Source: an uncultured Collinsella sp. (GTDB taxonomy: Bacteria; Actinomycetota; Coriobacteriia; Coriobacteriales; Coriobacteriaceae). Taken from it: a stretch of DNA of 64,000 bases. The stretch spans positions 15,818-79,817 of the forward strand of contig UQTW01000008.1 in NCBI GenBank assembly GCA_900544115.1. Reading direction: 5' to 3'. A model generated the notes under the pieces. That model saw only the letters and a list, made by a program, of their open reading frames with translations. It searched no databases and had not been told where the DNA came from. Shown here in pieces: positions 8,462-17,418 of this stretch. The stretch's first letter is position 1. The number at the start of each line of letters is the position of its first letter. Both the position numbers and the translations under genes were made by a program.

Positions 8462-9175
8462 CTAGCCGCCCAGGTAAGCCTTGCGGACGTTGTCGTCGTG
8501 CAGGAGCTCTTGGCCGGTGCCGGTCATGGTGATCTTGCCGGTCTCGAGCACGTAGCCGCGCGTGGCGATTGAAAGCGCCATCTGGGCGTTCTGCTCGACC
8601 AGAAGCACCGTGGTACCGGCCTTGTGCAGGTCCTCGACAATCTGGAAGATCTGCTCAATCAGAATCGGCGCCAGACCCATGGAAGGCTCATCGAGCATGA
8701 GCAGCTTGGGGTTGCTCATAAGGGCGCGCCCCATAACGAGCATCTGCTGTTCGCCGCCCGAAAGGGTGCCGGCGACCTGGCGACGGCGCTCCTTAAGGCG
8801 CGGGAACTGCTCGTAGACGCGCTCAAGGCCCGGAGCCACCGTGGACTTGGGCTGCGTGTAGGCGCCCATCTCCAGGTTCTCCTCGACCGTCATCTGCAAA
8901 AAGGCGCGACGGCCCTCGGGAACCTGGGCCAGGCCCTTGCCCACCAGTTTATCGGCAGGCGTATGGGTAATGTCCTCGCCCATAAACTTGATGGAGCCGG
9001 TCTTGGAACGCAGCAGGCCCGAGACGGTTTTAAGCGTTGTAGACTTGCCGGCACCGTTCGCGCCGATCAAGGCCACGATCTCGCCCTCGTTGACGTTAAA
9101 GGAGATGTCCTTGATGGCGTGGATAGCGCCGTACCAGACGTTGATGTTGTAGACGGAAAGCATCGGCTCTGCCAT
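8462..9175 (-). CDS. livF: Branched-chain amino acid ABC transporter ATP-binding protein LivF
   Basis: A 237-residue ABC ATPase with Walker A GANGAGKST, signature LSGGEQQ, Walker B LLMLDEPSMGLAP and the switch region LLVEQNAQMALSIATRGYVLETG, which is typical of LivF. It would energise uptake of leucine, isoleucine or valine (or related ligands) at the cytoplasmic face together with LivG. It starts immediately after the livG stop and is the last gene of the livHMGF run; a hairpin follows. Confidence 0.93.
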   Translation of the reverse strand: MAEPMLSVYNINVWYGAIHAIKDISFNVNEGEIVALIGANGAGKSTTLKTVSGLLRSKTGSIKFMGEDITHTPADKLVGKGLAQVPEGRRAFLQMTVEENLEMGAYTQPKSTVAPGLERVYEQFPRLKERRRQVAGTLSGGEQQMLVMGRALMSNPKLLMLDEPSMGLAPILIEQIFQIVEDLHKAGTTVLLVEQNAQMALSIATRGYVLETGKITMTGTGQELLHDDNVRKAYLGG

Positions 9176-10036
9176 TTAGTTCTCCCCCTTATCCTGCTTG
9201 CCCAGATACGCCTCGATAACAGCGTCGTTATTCTGGATCTCCTCGGCCGTACCCTTGGCGATGACCTTGCCAAAGTTGAGCACGCAGATGCCCTCGCAGA
9301 TGTTCATGACGAGCGACATGTCATGCTCGATAAGCATGATGGCAATGCCAAAGGTGTCGCGGATCTTGACAATGTTCTCCATGAGCTCCGCGGTCTCGGA
9401 CGGGTTCATGCCGGCGGCAGGCTCGTCGAGCAGCAGTAGCTTGGGGTTGGTGGCAAGCGCGCGGACAATCTCCAGACGACGCTGAGCGCCGTATGGCAGC
9501 GATCCGGCCTGCTCGTTTGCCAGGTGCTCCATATCAAAGATGGACAGCAGCTCCATGGCGCGCTCATGGGCGGCCTTCTCGTGCTTCCAATACGTCGGCA
9601 GGCGCAGCACGCCCTCAAAGCCGGAGTAGCGCTCCTGGTTATGCAGGCCGACCTTAACGTTATCCTCCACCGTCATGGTGTTGAACAGGCGAATGTTCTG
9701 GAATGTACGGGCAATACCCATGCGGTTGACCTGATAGACCGACTTGCCCGAGGTGTCCTCGCCGTCGAGCAGGATGGTGCCGTGCGTGGGCTGGTACACC
9801 TTGGTGAGCAGGTTGAAGACCGTGGTCTTACCGGCACCGTTAGGGCCGATCAAACCGGCGATCTCGGTCTTACCGATGGTCAGGCTAAAGTCGTCTACTG
9901 CCTTAAGGCCGCCAAATTCAATGCCCAAGTGGATGCACTCGAGCGCCGGGCGCTGGCCCAGGTCGCGATCGGGAACGATGGCGCCAGAAGGATACGGGAC
10001 CATCTTGCCCTTGTTGAACTCAAACTTACTGGGCAT
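9176..10036 (-). CDS. livG: Branched-chain amino acid ABC transporter ATP-binding protein LivG
   Basis: A 286-residue ABC ATPase. It has Walker A GPNGAGKTT, the LivG-type insert around TKVYQPTHGTILLDGEDTSG, the Q-loop GIARTFQNIRLF, Walker B LLLLDEPAAGMNP and the LivG ending LNFGKVIAKGTAEEIQNN. The ATG at 10036 overlaps the livM stop by 11 bp (ATGCCCAGTAA). A longer reading to 10063 runs into livM and is not supported. The N-terminal 35 residues before the ATPase core are longer than in E. coli LivG. Confidence 0.92.
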   Translation of the reverse strand: MPSKFEFNKGKMVPYPSGAIVPDRDLGQRPALECIHLGIEFGGLKAVDDFSLTIGKTEIAGLIGPNGAGKTTVFNLLTKVYQPTHGTILLDGEDTSGKSVYQVNRMGIARTFQNIRLFNTMTVEDNVKVGLHNQERYSGFEGVLRLPTYWKHEKAAHERAMELLSIFDMEHLANEQAGSLPYGAQRRLEIVRALATNPKLLLLDEPAAGMNPSETAELMENIVKIRDTFGIAIMLIEHDMSLVMNICEGICVLNFGKVIAKGTAEEIQNNDAVIEAYLGKQDKGEN

Positions 10037-11105
10037 CGACTGCCACCTCCTTCTTGGAAGCAAAGCGGTCCTTAATGCGTGCGAAGAACGCCTTGAGCTG
10101 CGGGTTGTTGGTAAAGATCATGACCAGGATCAGCACGATGGCGTAGATGAGCATGCGGTAGTCCGAGAACTGACGGAGCAGCTCGGGAAGCACCGTGAGC
10201 AACGCCGCCGCGATGACGGAGCCGCGCATATTGCCCAGACCGCCCAGGACCACGAACACCAGGATGAGGATGGACGTGTTGAAGTCGAACTTGGTAGCGG
10301 AAAGCTGCGAGAAGTTACCGCCGAAGAGGGCTCCGGCAGCGCCGGCGAGAGCGGCGGAAACCACGAAGGCGATCATGCGGTACTCGGTGACGGAGATGCC
10401 CACGGACTCGGCAGCGATCTTGTTGTCGCGCACGGCCATAATGGCACGGCCGGTACGGCTGCGAACCAGGTTGAGTACGATCACGAGCGCAACCATGACC
10501 AGGATGGCACCGGCGAGGAAGGTCGAGTACGTCGACACGCCCGAGGCGCCCTGCGCGCCCTTGATGATGGCGGTGCCGTCCTCGAGCAGGTGCAGGTCGT
10601 CGATCGTGGAGTTACCCGTGATGTTAAAGATCACGTGCAGGCCGCGGGAGTCGACGCCCACGATAAGGCAAGTAACGATCTCTTTGATGATCTCGCCAAA
10701 AGCCAGGGTCACGATGGCCAGATAGTCGCCGCTCAGGCGCAGGACCGGGATGCCGATCAAGAAGCCCAAGATGGCAGCGGCGATAGCACCGACCACGATG
10801 CTGATGATAAGGCGCACCGGATCGGAGGGAACGGCGCTCTCGAGGGCGACCGCGGTGACGATGCCCGTGTAGGCGCCGACGCTCATAAAGCCCGCGTGGC
10901 CCAGCGACAAGTCGCCCGCAATACCGACGACGAGGTTGAGCGAGATGGCCATAACGATGTAGGCCGTGATGGGAACCAGCTGACCGGCGATCATGCGCGG
11001 GATCATATGGTTGGACTGCATAAAGAACACGATGGCGAATGCCACGATGCACATGGCGTACGTGACAAAGTCGTGACGCGTCTGCTTGTCTTTAAGGAAC
11101 TTCAT
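10026..11105 (-). CDS. livM: Branched-chain amino acid ABC transporter permease LivM
   Basis: A 359-residue permease with about ten hydrophobic segments and the LivM signature VGIAGDLSLGHAGFMSVGAYTG. The region AVRDNKIAAESVGISVTEYRMIAFVVSAALAGAAGALFGG is the conserved cytoplasmic EAA-like loop that contacts the ATPases. The ATG at 11105 has AGGTGA 7 bp upstream; the GTG 9 bp earlier is less well placed. The gene starts about 10 bp after livH and overlaps livG at its end. Confidence 0.92.
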   Translation of the reverse strand: MKFLKDKQTRHDFVTYAMCIVAFAIVFFMQSNHMIPRMIAGQLVPITAYIVMAISLNLVVGIAGDLSLGHAGFMSVGAYTGIVTAVALESAVPSDPVRLIISIVVGAIAAAILGFLIGIPVLRLSGDYLAIVTLAFGEIIKEIVTCLIVGVDSRGLHVIFNITGNSTIDDLHLLEDGTAIIKGAQGASGVSTYSTFLAGAILVMVALVIVLNLVRSRTGRAIMAVRDNKIAAESVGISVTEYRMIAFVVSAALAGAAGALFGGNFSQLSATKFDFNTSILILVFVVLGGLGNMRGSVIAAALLTVLPELLRQFSDYRMLIYAIVLILVMIFTNNPQLKAFFARIKDRFASKKEVAVDAQ

Positions 11106-11114
11106 AACGCTCAC

Positions 11115-11996
11115 CTACACCTTCTCGGGGACGTACTTGCCCAAGAGGCCGGCAGGCTTGACGAGCAGGACGATAATCAAAACACCAAAGACGATGGAGT
11201 TGGCAAGGCTCGTGGAAATGTAAGCCTGAGCCATCGCCTCGATGATGCCGATGAGAATACCGCCGACAAAGGCACCGGGGATGGAGCCGATGCCGCCGAA
11301 AACGGCAGCGTCGAAGGCCTTGATGCCAGGCATGGCGCCCGTGGTGGGCTGCAACACCGGCGAGTAGGAGCACAGGAGCACGCCGGCGATGGCGGCAAGG
11401 GCAGAGCCGATGGCAAACGTCATCGAGATGGTGCGGTTGACGTTGATGCCCATGAGCTGAGCGGCGGCCTTGTCCTCGGACACGGCGCGCATGGCCTTGC
11501 CCATCTTGGTCTTACCTGTAAAGAACATCAGGCCGGCCATGATAACCAGGCAGGCGACGATGGTGACGAGCGAGACGGCGCTTACGTTAAACTTGGCCAA
11601 GAACTCCGGAACCTGGAAGGTGACGAGCGAAGTAAAGTTCTTGGGCGTGGCGCCCCACAGGAGCTGCGCGGCGTTCTGCAGGAAGTAGGACACGCCGATG
11701 GCCGTGATCAGAACGGCCAGCGGGCCCGCCTGACGCAGCGGCTTGTATGCCAGACCCTCGATGAGAACACCGAGAACCGTGCAGACCACACAAGAGAGAA
11801 TTACAGATGCCCAGCCCGGGAGGCCGAGATACGACGTGGCGCAGAACGAGACATAGGCACCGACCATGATGACGTCGCCGTGAGCGAAGTTGAGCATCTT
11901 GGCGATACCGTAGACCATGGTGTAGCCCAACGCGATGATGGCGTAGACGCTGCCCATGGACAGGCCGTTGACCAGGTATTGGATAAAGACCGTCAT
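11115..11996 (-). CDS. livH: Branched-chain amino acid ABC transporter permease LivH
   Basis: A 293-residue permease starting MTVFIQYLVNGLSMGSVYAIIALGYTMVYGIAKMLNFAHGD, a near-textbook LivH N-terminus. It has about eight hydrophobic segments and the loop KTKMGKAMRAVSEDKAAAQLMGINVNRTISMTFAIGSALAAIAG. An AAAGGGGG ribosome site lies 10 bp before the ATG at 11996. The upstream ATG at 12005 touches that site and is unlikely. About 140 bp with two stem-loops separates it from the binding-protein gene upstream. Confidence 0.92.
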   Translation of the reverse strand: MTVFIQYLVNGLSMGSVYAIIALGYTMVYGIAKMLNFAHGDVIMVGAYVSFCATSYLGLPGWASVILSCVVCTVLGVLIEGLAYKPLRQAGPLAVLITAIGVSYFLQNAAQLLWGATPKNFTSLVTFQVPEFLAKFNVSAVSLVTIVACLVIMAGLMFFTGKTKMGKAMRAVSEDKAAAQLMGINVNRTISMTFAIGSALAAIAGVLLCSYSPVLQPTTGAMPGIKAFDAAVFGGIGSIPGAFVGGILIGIIEAMAQAYISTSLANSIVFGVLIIVLLVKPAGLLGKYVPEKV

Positions 11997-12042
11997 GTTC
12001 CACATCCCCCTTTCGAATAGGTTTCCAGTTGATGTATGAAAC

Positions 12043-12103
12043 AGGGACGTTACATCGTCCCTAGATACCAAGCAAGCAGGGAAGGCCAAAACCTCCCCTG
12101 CTT
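12043..12103 (-). promoter_or_regulatory. Two stem-loops between the binding-protein gene and livH
   Basis: Two inverted repeats lie in the gap. AAGCAGGGAAGG (12074-12085) pairs with CCTCCCCTGCTT (12092-12103), with one mismatch. AGGGACG (12043-12049) pairs with CGTCCCT (12056-12062) around TTACAT. On the minus strand the second is followed by GTTTCAT. In liv-type operons such intergenic hairpins let the binding protein be made in excess over the permease, either by partial termination or by blocking 3' decay (inference). Confidence 0.55.
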
Positions 12104-12135
12104 GGGATCAAAACCGCTCTATGTAAGGCGGCCTA

Positions 12136-13323
12136 TTAGGCCTGTACGTACTTGCCGTCGGTAATGACGTACGCCGTCGGGTCCTTCTGGACCTGACCCT
12201 TGTCGTTCCAGGAGAGCTTGCCAGTCAGGCCGTCAACAGTAATCTTGAGCATAGCCTCGGGAAGCTTCTCGGCAACCTCGGTGGGGTCGGCGTCGACGCC
12301 CAGGCCGGCCTCCTTAAGAGCCTCGACCACAGCATGCACGCCGTCGTAGGCGTCGGCGGCAAACTGGTCGGGGGTATCGCCGTACTTATCCTTGTAAGCG
12401 TTGACGAAGTCGGCATTCTTCTCGTCGTCGGCGGAGAACGGGGTCATGAGCAGCAGACCCTCGGCAAGAGAGGTGTCGAAGCCCTCAACGCCCAGGATGC
12501 CGTCCATGCCGTCGCAGCCCATCATCTTGACGTCGTAGCCCATGTCCTTGGCGTTCTTGAGCAGGACGGACGCCGGCGTGTAGTAGATCGGCGCAAAGAT
12601 CATGGTGGCGCCTGCCTGCTTGGCCTTGGTCAGCTGGTTGGTAAAGCTCGTGGCGGAGTCGTCCTTAAAGGTCTCCTCGTCGACAATCTCAAGCTTAGAC
12701 TTAGCGGCCTGGGCCTTAAAGGAATCTGCGATGCCCGAAGAATAGGCGTCGCCGGAGTTATAGAACAGCACGAACTTCTCGTTCGCATACTTCTCTGCCA
12801 GGAACTTGGCAGCGTTGACACCTTGGTTGGGGTCGGTAAAGCAAACCTGGAAGACGCAATCCTTGCCCTTGGTAACGTCCTCGGAGGACGCGGACGGGGT
12901 GATCATGAACGTCTCGGGGTCGTTGCCGCACTCGGCGGCAACGGCGACCGACGCACCCGTGGTGGTCGGACCGACGAGGGCCTGCATGCCCCAGTCGAGC
13001 AGGGTGTTGAAGGCGTTGACGGCCTTCTCGCCGTCCGCCTGGTCGTCCTCGGCCTTGCTGACAAGCGGCAGCTCCTTAGTCGAGAAATCCTTGCAGCCAA
13101 GCTCGACAGCCTGTGTAACGGACTTGCCGTAGGACGCGTTGGCGCCGGTCAGCGGGCCGATGGTGCCGATCTTAAACGAAGCGTCGCCCGACGCGGAACC
13201 GCTGTCGCCGCCGTTGGAGGAGCAGCCAGCTAGAATGGACATCGCCCCCAGACCTGCTGCGCTCGCGATAACGCTCCTGCGATTCATAACAGGGTTCAAT
13301 GACTTACCGGTGAGGCTCGACAT
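12136..13323 (-). CDS. Branched-chain amino acid ABC substrate-binding lipoprotein (copy 1)
   Basis: A 395-residue periplasmic-binding-type lipoprotein. The N-terminus has MNRRSVIASAAGLGAMSILAGCSS, with lipobox LAGC (cysteine at about residue 34), then a Ser/Gly linker, then the Peripla_BP_6 (LivJ/LivK) fold beginning FKIGTIGPLTGANASYG. It would be anchored on the outer face of the membrane and deliver ligand to LivHMGF. The ATG at 13323 has GAGAGGAG upstream; an internal ATG at residue 13 would give a shorter signal peptide and cannot be excluded. It is closely similar along its whole length to the next gene upstream, so the pair is a tandem duplication. Confidence 0.9.
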   Translation of the reverse strand: MSSLTGKSLNPVMNRRSVIASAAGLGAMSILAGCSSNGGDSGSASGDASFKIGTIGPLTGANASYGKSVTQAVELGCKDFSTKELPLVSKAEDDQADGEKAVNAFNTLLDWGMQALVGPTTTGASVAVAAECGNDPETFMITPSASSEDVTKGKDCVFQVCFTDPNQGVNAAKFLAEKYANEKFVLFYNSGDAYSSGIADSFKAQAAKSKLEIVDEETFKDDSATSFTNQLTKAKQAGATMIFAPIYYTPASVLLKNAKDMGYDVKMMGCDGMDGILGVEGFDTSLAEGLLLMTPFSADDEKNADFVNAYKDKYGDTPDQFAADAYDGVHAVVEALKEAGLGVDADPTEVAEKLPEAMLKITVDGLTGKLSWNDKGQVQKDPTAYVITDGKYVQA

Positions 13324-13594
13324 GCGGCTCTCCTCTCAAATCTCGTCGGGTTTCGGTTACCCGACAGGCCATCCTTCGCCGTGTTCGGCGTTCGCAAAAT
13401 ACTAGACGCTTTAGTTAAGGAAAGTGGCGATTATTTCAACTTTTCTTTGGATTTGTTCGTTTATCCATAATTCTGCGTATTTCTATTACTTTATGCAGTA
13501 ATGCCACTTTATTGTGTGAAAGTAATGTTTCCGTTCTGTTACAGGCGTCCCTGCCCTGAATAAAACGGCCTCACCGGTCGCGCTTTATGCGCAC
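13324..13594. promoter_or_regulatory. AT-rich leader between the two binding-protein genes
   Basis: This gap of 271 bp is clearly AT-rich from about 13400 to 13560, unlike its surroundings, and probably holds the promoter for the downstream transporter genes. GTCGGGT (13345-13351) and ACCCGAC (13359-13365) make a perfect 7-bp hairpin just before the ribosome site of copy 1. No convincing -35/-10 pair could be fixed by eye. Confidence 0.4.
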
Positions 13595-14761
13595 TTAGGC
13601 GGCGATGTACTTGCCGTCCTGAATCACATAGGCTGTGGCGGGCTTTTCGACCTGGCCCTTGTCGTTCCACGTCAGCTCGCCCGTCAGGCCCTCGATCTTG
13701 ATCTTGCGCATGGCGTGGGCAAGGTCGTCGGCAATATCGGCACCGTCAGCCGTAATGTCGATGCCCGCTTTATCGATAGCCTCGGCAATCGCATGGACGC
13801 AGTCATAGGCATCGGCGGCAAACTGATTGGGCGTCTCGTCGTAGGCGTCCTTATAGGCCTTGACGAAGTCGGCGTTCTTCTCATCGTCAGCAGAGAACGG
13901 GGTCATGAGCAGCACGCCCTCGGCAAGAGAGGTATCGAAGCCCTCAACGGAGAGCAGGCCGTCCATGCCGTCGGTGCCCATAAGCGTCATGTCGTATCCC
14001 ATGTCCTTGGCGTTCTTGAGCAAAACGGACGCCGGCGTGTAATAGATCGGAGCAAAGATAAGCGTGGCGCCGGCCTCCTTGGCCTTGGTGAGCTGGTTGG
14101 TAAAGCTCGTGGAGGAGTCGTCCTTAAAGGTCTCGGTATCGACGACATCAAGTTTGGACTCCTTGGCCTGCTCGGCAAAGGCATCGGCAACACCCGAGCT
14201 GTACGTATCGCCGGAGTTGTAGAACAGGGCGATCTTGGCGTCTGCATACTTCTCGGCCAAGAACTTCGCGGCGCTGGCACCCATGGTGGGATCGGTGAAG
14301 CAAACCTGAAAGACCGTTGTCTTATCCTTGGTCACGTCGAGCGACGAGGCCGAAGGCGTGACCATGAGCATATCGTCGGCAATCTCGCCCGAGACGGCGA
14401 CGGCAGCACCGGTGGTGACGGGGCCGACGAGCGCCTGCATGCCCCAGTCGCACAACGTATTGAAGGCGTTGATGGCCTTCTCGCCGTCGGCGACATCGTC
14501 CTCGGACTTAAGCGAGAGTTTGAGGTCCTTGGTCGAGAAATCCTTGGCGGCAAGCTTGGCACCCTTCTCGGCCGAAACGCCATAGGTTGCCGCGGCGCCG
14601 GTCAGAGGGCCGATGACACCGATCTTGAAGGTCTTGCCGTCATCGGCGGAGCCGCCGTCCGAGCCACCCGACGAACAACCAGCGAGTGCCGCGGTGCTGC
14701 CGAGCGCCGCGGCGCCGGCGAGAAAGTTCCTTCGGCTGAGCGTGCTGTTGATGTTGAACAT
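13595..14761 (-). CDS. Branched-chain amino acid ABC substrate-binding lipoprotein (copy 2)
   Basis: A 388-residue lipoprotein with a twin-arginine-like start (STLSRRNFLAGAAALGSTAALAGCSS) and lipobox LAGC, then a Peripla_BP_6 domain from FKIGVIGPLTGAAATYG. Long identical blocks are shared with copy 1, for example FNTLLDWGMQALVGP against FNTLCDWGMQALVGP, and IFAPIYYTPASVLLKNAKDMGYD in both. The copies differ in the signal peptide and in many pocket-side residues, so they may bind different ligands for the same permease. The ATG at 14761 follows AAAAGGGGG. The gene has its own upstream region, divergent from hom. Confidence 0.9.
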   Translation of the reverse strand: MFNINSTLSRRNFLAGAAALGSTAALAGCSSGGSDGGSADDGKTFKIGVIGPLTGAAATYGVSAEKGAKLAAKDFSTKDLKLSLKSEDDVADGEKAINAFNTLCDWGMQALVGPVTTGAAVAVSGEIADDMLMVTPSASSLDVTKDKTTVFQVCFTDPTMGASAAKFLAEKYADAKIALFYNSGDTYSSGVADAFAEQAKESKLDVVDTETFKDDSSTSFTNQLTKAKEAGATLIFAPIYYTPASVLLKNAKDMGYDMTLMGTDGMDGLLSVEGFDTSLAEGVLLMTPFSADDEKNADFVKAYKDAYDETPNQFAADAYDCVHAIAEAIDKAGIDITADGADIADDLAHAMRKIKIEGLTGELTWNDKGQVEKPATAYVIQDGKYIAA

Positions 14762-15012
14762 GGTGTCCCCCTTTTTCGCTGGCCGCAGTGCGGTCGTCTT
14801 GCGGTACGGGGCAAACCTTATGGCGCAAACGTTGACAGTTTGTTACGGAGTTCCGTTTGTAGCGAGCATGTTTCCAATGTTTCCGCAGCGTTTCGGGGGT
14901 GCCGTTTTGTGCGACTCCTGTTGCCTGGCGAGCACGCGCCCTCGGTTCACGCTAGAATGCACTCAACCTTTAAGCGGTTAATCCATCCATAAGATGCACG
15001 AAGGAGCTATCT

Positions 15013-16356
15013 ATGAGCGAATCCCTGCGCACCGTGAACGTCGGTCTGATCGGTCTGGGAACCGTCGGCGGCGGCGTGGCCCGTCTGATCAAGAGCCACC
15101 ACGATGAGTACCTGGCAGCCTACGGCATCGACCTTAAGCTGACCCGCGCCTGCGCGCTTGCCTGGGAGCAGGCCGAGGCAGCCGGTATTGAGCACGAGGC
15201 CTTTACGAGTGACTGGCATGACGTCGTCACCGACCCCGCCGTCGACATCGTCGTCGAGCTGATTGGCGGCGAGCACCCCGCGACCGAGATCTTCACCACC
15301 GCCTTTGAGCACGGCAAGCACGTCGTCTCTGCCAACAAGGCCCTGCTGGGCCGCCATGTCGAGACGCTCGCCGAGAAGGCGCGCGCGTGCGGCGTGCAGA
15401 TTAAGTGCGAGGCCAGCTGCGGCGGCGGCATCCCCATCGTGAGCACGCTCGAGCACGACCTGGTGGGCAACAAGATCCTGACCATCGCCGGCATTCTCAA
15501 CGGTACCACCAACTATATCCTGTCGCGCATGGACGCCGAGGGCGCCGATTACGCCGACGTACTTGCCGACGCACAGGCCAAGGGCTATGCCGAGGCCGAC
15601 CCGTCCGCCGACGTCGACGGCTTCGATGCCGCCAGCAAGACGGCCATCCTCGCCTCCATCGGCTTTGGCACCCGCGTTACCACCGATGATGTGTACCAGC
15701 AGGGTATCCGCACCATCGGCGCCGAGGACATCGCCCAGGCCCGCGAGCTCGGCTACACCATCAAGCTGCTCGGCATCGCCCGCAACACCGACGCTGGCGT
15801 CGACGTTCGCGTGCATCCCACGCTGATCCCCGCAGACCATATGCTTGCCAAGGTCAACGGCGCCATGAACGCCGTCTACGTGGTAGGCGACGCCGTGGGC
15901 GAGACCATGTTCTACGGCGCGGGCGCAGGCTCCTTCCCCACCGCGAGCGCCGTCGTGGGCGATATCCTGTCGCTCTCCGAGCAGATCAGCCGCGGCGTGG
16001 CTCCGCTGCCCGAGATTGAGCCCTATGGCCACAACCTCACCTTTAAGCCCATGGACGAGCTCCAGACCAAGTACTATGTGCGCCTGAAGGTCGCCGACCG
16101 CGTGGGCGCCCTGTCCGAGACAGTCGACATCTTTGCCAAGCACAACATCTCGATCTCGCTCATCAACCAGGTCGAGGACGGCAAGTCGGGCGTCAGTGAT
16201 GCCTGCTCGGTCATCTTCCTGACGCACCGCGCGCTCGAGAAGGACGTCCAAGCCGCCGCCGCCGAGCTTGCCGGCGTCGACTGCGTGGCCGAGGTCGCCA
16301 ACGTCCTGCGCATCGAGGACGTCGAGGCCTGGACCGAAGGCGTTATGGCGAACTAG
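15013..16356 (+). CDS. hom: Homoserine dehydrogenase
   Basis: A 447-residue enzyme that reduces aspartate semialdehyde to homoserine in threonine and methionine synthesis. It has the N-terminal Rossmann motif GLIGLGTVGGGVARLI, VSANKALLGRH, the family signature AGILNGTTNYILSRM, and a catalytic region with ADPSADVDGFDAASKTAILAS. Residues about 355-430 form a C-terminal ACT domain (YYVRLKVADRVGALSETVDIFAKHNISISLINQVE), expected to give feedback control by threonine. A GAAGGAG site lies 7 bp before the ATG. It is a single gene followed by a strong terminator. Confidence 0.95.
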   Translation: MSESLRTVNVGLIGLGTVGGGVARLIKSHHDEYLAAYGIDLKLTRACALAWEQAEAAGIEHEAFTSDWHDVVTDPAVDIVVELIGGEHPATEIFTTAFEHGKHVVSANKALLGRHVETLAEKARACGVQIKCEASCGGGIPIVSTLEHDLVGNKILTIAGILNGTTNYILSRMDAEGADYADVLADAQAKGYAEADPSADVDGFDAASKTAILASIGFGTRVTTDDVYQQGIRTIGAEDIAQARELGYTIKLLGIARNTDAGVDVRVHPTLIPADHMLAKVNGAMNAVYVVGDAVGETMFYGAGAGSFPTASAVVGDILSLSEQISRGVAPLPEIEPYGHNLTFKPMDELQTKYYVRLKVADRVGALSETVDIFAKHNISISLINQVEDGKSGVSDACSVIFLTHRALEKDVQAAAAELAGVDCVAEVANVLRIEDVEAWTEGVMAN

Positions 16357-16387
16357 CCCAACGCTCGCCTAGCAATACGCGCCTTGA

Positions 16388-16421
16388 GGGCTCCCGTCCG
16401 ATGTGGGACGGGAGCCCTTTT
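16388..16421 (+). terminator. Rho-independent terminator of hom
   Basis: GGGCTCCCGTCC (16388-16399) and GGACGGGAGCCC (16406-16417) form a perfect 12-bp stem, followed by TTTTGT. It lies about 30 bp past the hom stop. Confidence 0.92.
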
Positions 16422-16570
16422 GTCACCTGCCCTAAGCATAACGGCAGAGCATATTTGCGCGAGCCGCTCATCGGTAACGCGGGCTACCGTTCACCGATAT
16501 GCAAACGCGGCCGATTCCGACTACCGCTACGCTGTGCTGCGAATGTCCGCCCGCGATGAGAGGAAGCACC

Positions 16571-17320
16571 ATGTTGCTCGAGGGCAAGAAAGCAATCATC
16601 ACCGGAGGCACACGCGGTATCGGCTATGCCATCGCCTGCCGTTTTATCGAGGAAGGCGCTGCCGTCACCGTCTTTGGCTCGCGCCAAGAGACTGCCGACA
16701 CGGCCGTTGAGAAGCTGACAGCCGCCTATCCCGACGCCAAGGTCTGGGGTCGCTCCTGCGATCTCACCTCGCTCGAGGCCGTGACTGAGGCCTTTACGCA
16801 GACTGCAGCCGACATGGGCGGCTTGGACACGGTCGTCAACAATGCCGGTATCTCCCAGCGTTCACCCCTCTTGGACTACACGGCCGAGGAGTTCGCAAAG
16901 GCCATGGACCTTAACGTCGTCGCCGTCTTTAATGGCCACCAGGCTGCCGCCAAGATCATGACCGAGGCCGGCCACGGCGGCACCATCACTACCACAAGCT
17001 CGATGGTCGCCAAGTACGGCCAGCCCTCCGGCGTCGGTTACCCCACGTCCAAGTTTGCCGTCAACGGTATGGTCCAGTCGCTCTCGCGCGAGCTCGCTCC
17101 CATGGGCATCCGCGTCAACGCCGTCGCCCCCGGCGTGACTAAGACCGACATGGTCGCCAACCTGCCCGAAGAGGTCATCAAGCCCATCATCGCCACCATT
17201 CCGCTGGGTCGCATGGGCGAGCCCGAGGATGTCGCCAACGCCTTTGTTTTCCTGGCGAGCGACATGTCCTCCTATGTCACGGGCGCCGTGCTCCCCGTCG
17301 ACGGAGCCGCCCGCTCCTAA
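16571..17320 (+). CDS. SDR-family oxidoreductase (FabG-like)
   Basis: A 249-residue classical short-chain dehydrogenase. It has the cofactor motif TGGTRGIG near residues 10-17, VNNAGIS, a catalytic serine in TTTSSMVAKYG, the YxxxK pair as YPTSK, and the family C-terminus VANAFVFLASDMSSYVTGAVLPVDGA. The RQETADT region after beta-2 suggests NADP(H), but the substrate cannot be told; 3-oxoacyl-ACP reductase is the closest common label. The ATG at 16571 has GAGAGGAA upstream. Longer frames to 16499 lack the family sequence. It stands alone between two terminators. Confidence 0.85.
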   Translation: MLLEGKKAIITGGTRGIGYAIACRFIEEGAAVTVFGSRQETADTAVEKLTAAYPDAKVWGRSCDLTSLEAVTEAFTQTAADMGGLDTVVNNAGISQRSPLLDYTAEEFAKAMDLNVVAVFNGHQAAAKIMTEAGHGGTITTTSSMVAKYGQPSGVGYPTSKFAVNGMVQSLSRELAPMGIRVNAVAPGVTKTDMVANLPEEVIKPIIATIPLGRMGEPEDVANAFVFLASDMSSYVTGAVLPVDGAARS

Positions 17321-17365
17321 GGAGCCACAAGCTTTGGCTTCAAGCTTCAACATAGCTCAACCAAA

Positions 17366-17404
17366 AAGGCGCGCCGTCTGAATCAACTGCAGACAGCGCG
17401 CCTT
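17366..17404 (+). terminator. Hairpin after the SDR gene
   Basis: AAGGCGCGCCGTCTG (17366-17380) pairs with CAGACAGCGCGCCTT (17390-17404) around AATCAACTG, with one internal mismatch. It lies about 45 bp past the SDR stop and is followed by CTCCTG, so it is not a classic T-run terminator on this strand. Confidence 0.65.
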
Positions 17405-17418
17405 CTCCTGTTATGAAA

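Noticed and set aside
9744..12020. A 758-codon open frame opposite livM and livH
   Set aside because: A shadow of clear permease genes; its translation is a run of G, D, H, Q and E without domains, and it has no ribosome site.
15007..16251. A 414-codon frame opposite hom
   Set aside because: A shadow of homoserine dehydrogenase, which has full motifs, a ribosome site and a terminator.
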